Source: CAYSDH01 sp964429805 (lineage in GTDB: Bacteria; Bacteroidota; Bacteroidia; Flavobacteriales_D; JABDKJ01). From it: 17,657 nucleotides of DNA. The stretch is from contig CAYSDH010000065.1 in NCBI GenBank assembly GCA_964429805.1, positions 1 to 17,657 on the forward strand. Direction: 5' to 3'. Both the position numbers and the translations under genes were made by a program. The notes beneath the pieces are model-generated. The model was not told where the DNA came from. It saw nothing but the letters and a program-made list of their open reading frames with translations, and made no database searches. This document shows, one piece after another, positions 14,072-17,657 of this stretch (positions are counted from its first letter, which is position 1; every line of letters starts with the position of its first letter).

Positions 14072-14079
14072 AAGTAGGT
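14063..14079. promoter_or_regulatory. Candidate operator: perfect 6-5-6 inverted repeat
   Basis: ACCTAC, AATAA, GTAGGT is a perfect inverted repeat in the 104-base spacer between the Nudix regulator and the kinase gene. It covers the possible -10 element of the plus-strand promoter, which is where a repressor would bind. The neighbouring Nudix-related regulator is the natural candidate; the binding itself is inferred. Confidence 0.5.
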
Positions 14080-14110
14080 AAGGTACTCGCTAAATATTTT
14101 TTAGAATTAA

Positions 14111-14974
14111 ATGGTGTTGATTGTTGATAGCGGCTCTACAAAGAGCGACTGGATTCTGTTAAAAGGACGGGATGAGAGAGAGTTCTACAAAACCATGGGG
14201 TTCAATCCCTTTTTTCACAGCGAGACATTTATCGCCAATGCTGTTAAGCAAAATCAAGACCTCGTTCGGTTTGCAGACCAGATTGAGCAGATATTTTATT
14301 ACGGAGCGGGCTGCTCAAGTGATGAAATGAATGCGATTGTAAAAAAGGCACTAAAGAAGGTTTTTCCCAAAGCAGCTGTAGTGGTCGATCATGACCTATT
14401 GGCTTGTGCTTATGCAACATACGCTGGTGAACCGGCAATTTCGTGCATACTTGGCACGGGTTCTAATAGCTGTCATTATGATGGTGAAAATCTTACCGAA
14501 GCGGTTCCTGCTTTGTCATACATTCTTGGAGACGAGGGGAGTGGAAGCTATTTTGGAAAGAAACTTCTTGCGGCATTTTTGTATCACAAGTTGCCTGATC
14601 ACGTGGCAGAAGACCTAGTCAAGCGCCACGAAGTGACTAAAAGTTCGATCATGGAAAACGTATATATGAAGTCTGGTGCCAATGTATATCTGGCGTCATT
14701 CATGCGCTTTATCGCAGACCACAAGGCTGATCCATTCATTGACGATATGCTGATAAGCGGACTCAAGGACTTTATGGAGGCACATGTATGTTGTTATGAA
14801 GACTACAAGACTGTGCCCGTTCATTTCATCGGTTCCATTGGTTACTTCTTTGAAGAGCAATTGAGAAAAGCAGCAGACAGTCTTGGTATTACAATCGGGA
14901 CCATCATCCGAAAGCCAATAGACGGTTTGGTTGATTTTCACTTGAATAGCGAGCGAATAGAGCTCACCATCTAA
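14111..14974 (+). CDS. BadF/BadG/BcrA/BcrD ATPase family protein, N-acetylglucosamine-kinase-like
   Basis: This 287-aa protein of the ASKHA (actin/sugar kinase) fold has phosphate-1 motif DSGSTKSDW (6-14), YYGAGCS (63-69), DHDLLACAYA (93-102), phosphate-2 motif ILGTGSNS (113-120) and LGDEGSGSYFGKKLL (139-153), then FIGSIGYFF near the C-terminus. The size and motifs fit the small Bacteroidota GlcNAc-kinase-like proteins, which would phosphorylate an amino sugar or related sugar in the cytosol; the exact substrate cannot be read from sequence. Its TAA stop overlaps the ATG of the GH31-like gene (TAATG), so translation of the two is coupled. Expression is probably set by the divergent Nudix-related regulator through the site at 14063-14079. 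Confidence 0.9.
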   Translation: MVLIVDSGSTKSDWILLKGRDEREFYKTMGFNPFFHSETFIANAVKQNQDLVRFADQIEQIFYYGAGCSSDEMNAIVKKALKKVFPKAAVVVDHDLLACAYATYAGEPAISCILGTGSNSCHYDGENLTEAVPALSYILGDEGSGSYFGKKLLAAFLYHKLPDHVAEDLVKRHEVTKSSIMENVYMKSGANVYLASFMRFIADHKADPFIDDMLISGLKDFMEAHVCCYEDYKTVPVHFIGSIGYFFEEQLRKAADSLGITIGTIIRKPIDGLVDFHLNSERIELTI

Positions 14975-17346
14975 TGTCAGGTGTCGAGACAATCGGCACA
15001 TGCTTGAGCCACGATTGGAATGGCAAGATGCTCCATATCGGTACTTGGGGCTATGACATTCAGGTTTCCTTCGTAGCCAACGACATCTGTCGCATACGTG
15101 CGCGCCACTGTGGCAACAAGACCCAAGACCATTCGTATGCCACTCATGGCAGAAGAAAGCCGATCAAAGTAAAATTCTCAGAAACGGACGACGAGTTGAT
15201 GCTCAAATCATCAGACTTGACTCTCATCATTCAAAAAGACCCTGTCCGCTTTACGCTGCTCAATAAAAAGGGAAAAGTATTGACACAGGATGATACCAGT
15301 TTTGGTCTGTCATCTGTCGGTACACAGGTATCCTGCTACAGGACATTGCAGGCCAATGAGCGATTTTTGGGTCTGGGAGCTGCGTCTGGGCCAATTGATA
15401 AAAAGGGACTGGCGTTTAACAACAGGAATTTTCAGGGTCATCCTTCCCCGAGTGGCAGTGCATCAATCCCATTTTTTATTGGTGTCCATGAGCAAGGTGT
15501 CTATGGCGTTTTTCTTGACAATAGTTATCAATCTTCCTTTGATTTTGGTTCAACATCTAGTCGCTTTTCATGGTTCTCATGTGAAGACGGAGAGATGGAC
15601 CAGTATCTGATGACTGGCAAGAATGTGGCTGCGGTCATTGAGTCGTACACATCATTGACAGGGCGCATGAAACTGCCGCCTATATGGTCTTTGGGGCATC
15701 ATTGTAACGCTCCAACTGATTTAGCCCAAGATGAACTTGAGGCCTTGGCTGACACCTTGAGGCGCAAAAATTTTCCGACAGATGTGCTGAGTGTTGATAT
15801 CGGCTCTTCGTCCGAGCAAGGAGGCTTTTCTGTGGATAGCACTCGATTGGCAACTCCCGAAAAACTCATCAGTCGACTTACCAAGAAGGGCTTTAGGGTC
15901 GTCTGTGCTGTTAGTCCTGAGATAAAGGTCGAGAAGGGCTTCGGGCCCTATGTGCGAGGAAAGACGAACGATGTTTTTGTAAAGATGTCTGACGGTACGC
16001 CATATGAGGTCAATGTGCTGAATAACAGGGTGTTGATTCCTGATTTTACAAAGCCGCAATCGCGTGATTGGTGGGCACAAGAGATGAGGTTCTACCACAA
16101 GCTGGGCGCAAAGGGTATAGCCTCAAAGGCTAGTGCGAATGGCCCGCTGGCGAAGGATTTGCCCTCGGTGCTGGAGTTTGACTATGATGGCAAGTCTACC
16201 TCGCAGCGAGAGGTTAGAAATGTGTACGATATGCAGTTTGCTCGTGCCAATACCGAAGGAATGCAGATGCATGCGAAAGGCGAGCGGAGCTTTGTGTGCA
16301 GCCCGACTGGCTTTGCGGGAATCCAGAATTACTCAGCCCTGATTCTAAACCACGGCCAAAAGGTGAGTTCCCCGCTCCTGGAGTCTTCGGTAGCCATGCA
16401 AAACCTGGGCTTGTCGGGAGTGTCTTTTTCTGGAGTTGACCCTAGTGATGGCTTTTCTGCGCTCAGCCCAGAGTGTATGTCTCGTTGGTTTTCGCTCATG
16501 GCCTTTCAGCCGCTATGTCAAAGCAGTGTGCAGCTAAACTCAAGAGCCACAGCGCCTTGGGACTTTGGTCCTGATGTGGAGCAGATTTCTAGAAACTACT
16601 TGACGTTACGTCACGTGCTATTGCCATACATATACATGGCCATGAAGGCTTCTGCAGATACTGGTGTGCCGCTGGTGCGCGCGCTGGCTATTGATTACAC
16701 GCATGATAAGGAAGTCTATATGCCTCAGTATCAGGCGGAGTATATGTTTGGTTCATCGCTGCTGGTCGTGCCGTGTGAGCATGACGAGACGCTGAGAGAG
16801 GCGTATCTGCCAGCGGGTAAGTGGTATGATTTCTATACCGATACTCAATTCTCAAAAGGAAAATTGATTGTAGACTGCCCGGCATACAAGTTGCCCGTAT
16901 TTGTGCGTGCAGGCTCCATTGTTCCGATGCACGTAGAGGGAGGTGGTATCAATAAGGGAGATTCTAGCGACCTGAAGCTACATCTATACTTAGGGGCAAG
17001 TGGAGAGGTAGAACTATATGAAGATGATGGATTGACCATGGACTCGGCATATGCGAAAAGGACGATGGTCATGACAAAAACCGGCTTAGAAATTGGCCCT
17101 CAAAAGGGAAGGTTTAAGTCGGAATATGATTCGGTGACAATGTACTTCCACGGTCTGAAAAGCAAACGTCAGGTAAAAGTAGATGGCAAAAAAATAGTGG
17201 TCAGTCATGAAGACTTGAGATTTGTGCAGTCCATCGAAAATGACCGTGCCAGAGTCGAGAAAAAAGGCCAAGAGTTGCTCATTCATCAGTTGCCATTCGT
17301 TAAGGTGAACTGGAAAAAATCATCGATAAAAGTGGATTGGTCTTAA
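14974..17346 (+). CDS. GH31-family protein lacking catalytic residues (probable pseudoenzyme)
   Basis: This 790-aa cytoplasmic-looking protein (no signal peptide) has the full GH31 layout: N-terminal mutarotase-like beta domain (about 28-230), TIM barrel (about 235-555), proximal beta domain (about 570-655, YLPAGKWYDFYTD, PVFVRAGSIVP) and DUF5110-like distal domain (about 665-735, VELYEDDG). Scaffold blocks are well kept: LPPIWSLG, IPDFTKPQSRDWW, GFAGIQNYSAL, NLGLSGVSFSG, LRHVLLPYIYM. The catalytic blocks are not. GIWNDMNEP reads GIASKASANGP (Lys385 at the nucleophile Asp), WTGDN reads LNHGQ (acid/base Asp lost), the RNH block reads CQSSV, and the HQ block after LPPIWSLG is HHCNAPTD. Alpha-glucosidase activity is therefore unlikely. 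The frame is intact, so it is maintained, not decaying. A binding or regulatory role is possible. Confidence 0.9.
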   Translation: MSGVETIGTCLSHDWNGKMLHIGTWGYDIQVSFVANDICRIRARHCGNKTQDHSYATHGRRKPIKVKFSETDDELMLKSSDLTLIIQKDPVRFTLLNKKGKVLTQDDTSFGLSSVGTQVSCYRTLQANERFLGLGAASGPIDKKGLAFNNRNFQGHPSPSGSASIPFFIGVHEQGVYGVFLDNSYQSSFDFGSTSSRFSWFSCEDGEMDQYLMTGKNVAAVIESYTSLTGRMKLPPIWSLGHHCNAPTDLAQDELEALADTLRRKNFPTDVLSVDIGSSSEQGGFSVDSTRLATPEKLISRLTKKGFRVVCAVSPEIKVEKGFGPYVRGKTNDVFVKMSDGTPYEVNVLNNRVLIPDFTKPQSRDWWAQEMRFYHKLGAKGIASKASANGPLAKDLPSVLEFDYDGKSTSQREVRNVYDMQFARANTEGMQMHAKGERSFVCSPTGFAGIQNYSALILNHGQKVSSPLLESSVAMQNLGLSGVSFSGVDPSDGFSALSPECMSRWFSLMAFQPLCQSSVQLNSRATAPWDFGPDVEQISRNYLTLRHVLLPYIYMAMKASADTGVPLVRALAIDYTHDKEVYMPQYQAEYMFGSSLLVVPCEHDETLREAYLPAGKWYDFYTDTQFSKGKLIVDCPAYKLPVFVRAGSIVPMHVEGGGINKGDSSDLKLHLYLGASGEVELYEDDGLTMDSAYAKRTMVMTKTGLEIGPQKGRFKSEYDSVTMYFHGLKSKRQVKVDGKKIVVSHEDLRFVQSIENDRARVEKKGQELLIHQLPFVKVNWKKSSIKVDWS

Positions 17347-17392
17347 CGGCCAAAACGTTCAATTTTAGTCTGATTTCAATCCTGTTGGCCGT
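17346..17392 (+). terminator. Weak hairpin after the GH31-like gene
   Basis: ACGGCCAA (17346-17353) and TTGGCCGT (17385-17392) are perfect 8-bp arms separated by 31 bases, and they are followed by CTATATTTTG. The long loop and short interrupted T-tract make it a poor intrinsic terminator, but it is the only candidate directly after the stop codon. Confidence 0.3.
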
Positions 17393-17657
17393 CTATATTT
17401 TGCATGATTTTGCTTGTCATTGATGTCTTGTTTTTTCACATCTTTTACAGTCTCTTGTGTCGGGTGTTTTATTGCACTGATTGAGTATGGTTATGGCATC
17501 ATGTCGAACTGCTCATCAACAGTTTTCTTCGCATGACTTTACTTGGTGTAATGGAGCTAAAACAACTTTGAAAATACAAGTATTTTTCTCAGATGACAAG
17601 ATTGTTAATGCGCTCACAACCTGTTTGCTCCGCGTATAATTAGGCGCTGAGTAGAAA
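17347..17657. other. Non-coding 3' flank with hairpin-like repeats
   Basis: No convincing gene is visible in these 311 bases. The longest plus-strand frame with an ATG (17487-17639, 50 codons) has no recognisable features. Two structures stand out: an inverted repeat straddling the GH31-like stop and an AT-rich palindrome at 17571-17586. The region probably holds the 3' end of the kinase/GH31 transcript and the control region of a gene beyond the window. Confidence 0.6.
17571..17586. repeat. AT-rich palindrome AAAATAC-AA-GTATTTT
   Basis: The 7-bp arms AAAATAC and GTATTTT flank AA, and the right arm continues into TTCTC. It could be an operator for a gene beyond the window edge, or part of a terminator. 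An AT-rich chance palindrome is also possible. Confidence 0.3.

Noticed and set aside
14974..17346. Calling the GH31 gene a functional alpha-glucosidase
   Set aside because: Overall similarity would lead to that label, but the nucleophile, acid/base and other -1 subsite blocks are all replaced.
17487..17639. 50-codon plus-strand ORF in the terminal flank
   Set aside because: No recognisable motif, no ribosome-binding or promoter context, and composition typical of chance ORFs.

Overview
The window looks like a chromosomal stretch from a member of the Bacteroidota, probably a free-living aquatic Cytophagia-, Saprospiria- or Flavobacteriia-like organism. The evidence is a DUF3078 outer-membrane-type protein, a small SprB-repeat protein with a C-terminus resembling a type IX secretion sorting domain, lipoproteins with short lipoboxes, the Asp-Asp-Gly-Ser-Cys loop common in Bacteroidota surface proteins, a class III-type PPK2, menaquinone genes, near absence of Shine-Dalgarno sequences, and at least one good Bacteroidota-type promoter (TAnnTTTG -7 box). 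I see no tRNA, rRNA, CRISPR array, insertion sequence or phage gene.

Layout. Positions 1-1371 hold the 3' end of an unrecognised gene, a strong terminator, a lipoprotein gene and a convergent orphan gene. Positions 1391-2849 (minus) carry a DUF3078 gene followed by a Spy/CpxP-like secreted helical protein, closed by a GC-rich hairpin terminator. Positions 2934-4516 (minus) are a compact operon: ECF sigma factor, 64-aa small protein, MscS-family channel. Positions 4612-6442 hold a divergent pair: the SprB-repeat secreted protein (minus) and a His/Tyr-rich lipoprotein (plus). Positions 6484-10842 (minus) form a probable five-gene operon in the order ppk2, TerB-like, menA, menC, menE; it covers three menaquinone steps (OSB synthesis, OSB-CoA ligation, DHNA prenylation). 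Divergent from it, 10922-13241 (plus) encodes a membrane-anchored FMN/Fe-S glutamate-synthase-like protein and a YugP-type zinc metallopeptidase. Positions 13272-17346 are a sugar-type locus: a Nudix-related regulator (minus) diverges from a BadF/GlcNAc-kinase-like gene that is translationally coupled (TAATG) to a large GH31-family gene. The last 311 bases are non-coding as far as I can tell.

The most striking observation is that the GH31 protein keeps the family's scaffold motifs, but the residues at the catalytic nucleophile, the acid/base and essentially every -1-subsite position are replaced. It reads as a full-length pseudoenzyme rather than a decayed gene. Its regulator is also a degenerate Nudix domain fused to a DNA-binding C-terminus, and the shared promoter region holds a perfect 6-5-6 inverted repeat on top of a possible -10 element. 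Together these suggest a sugar-sensing or sugar-kinase module in which a catalytically dead glycosidase fold may have a binding or regulatory role. That role is inference; the residue replacements are read directly from the sequence.
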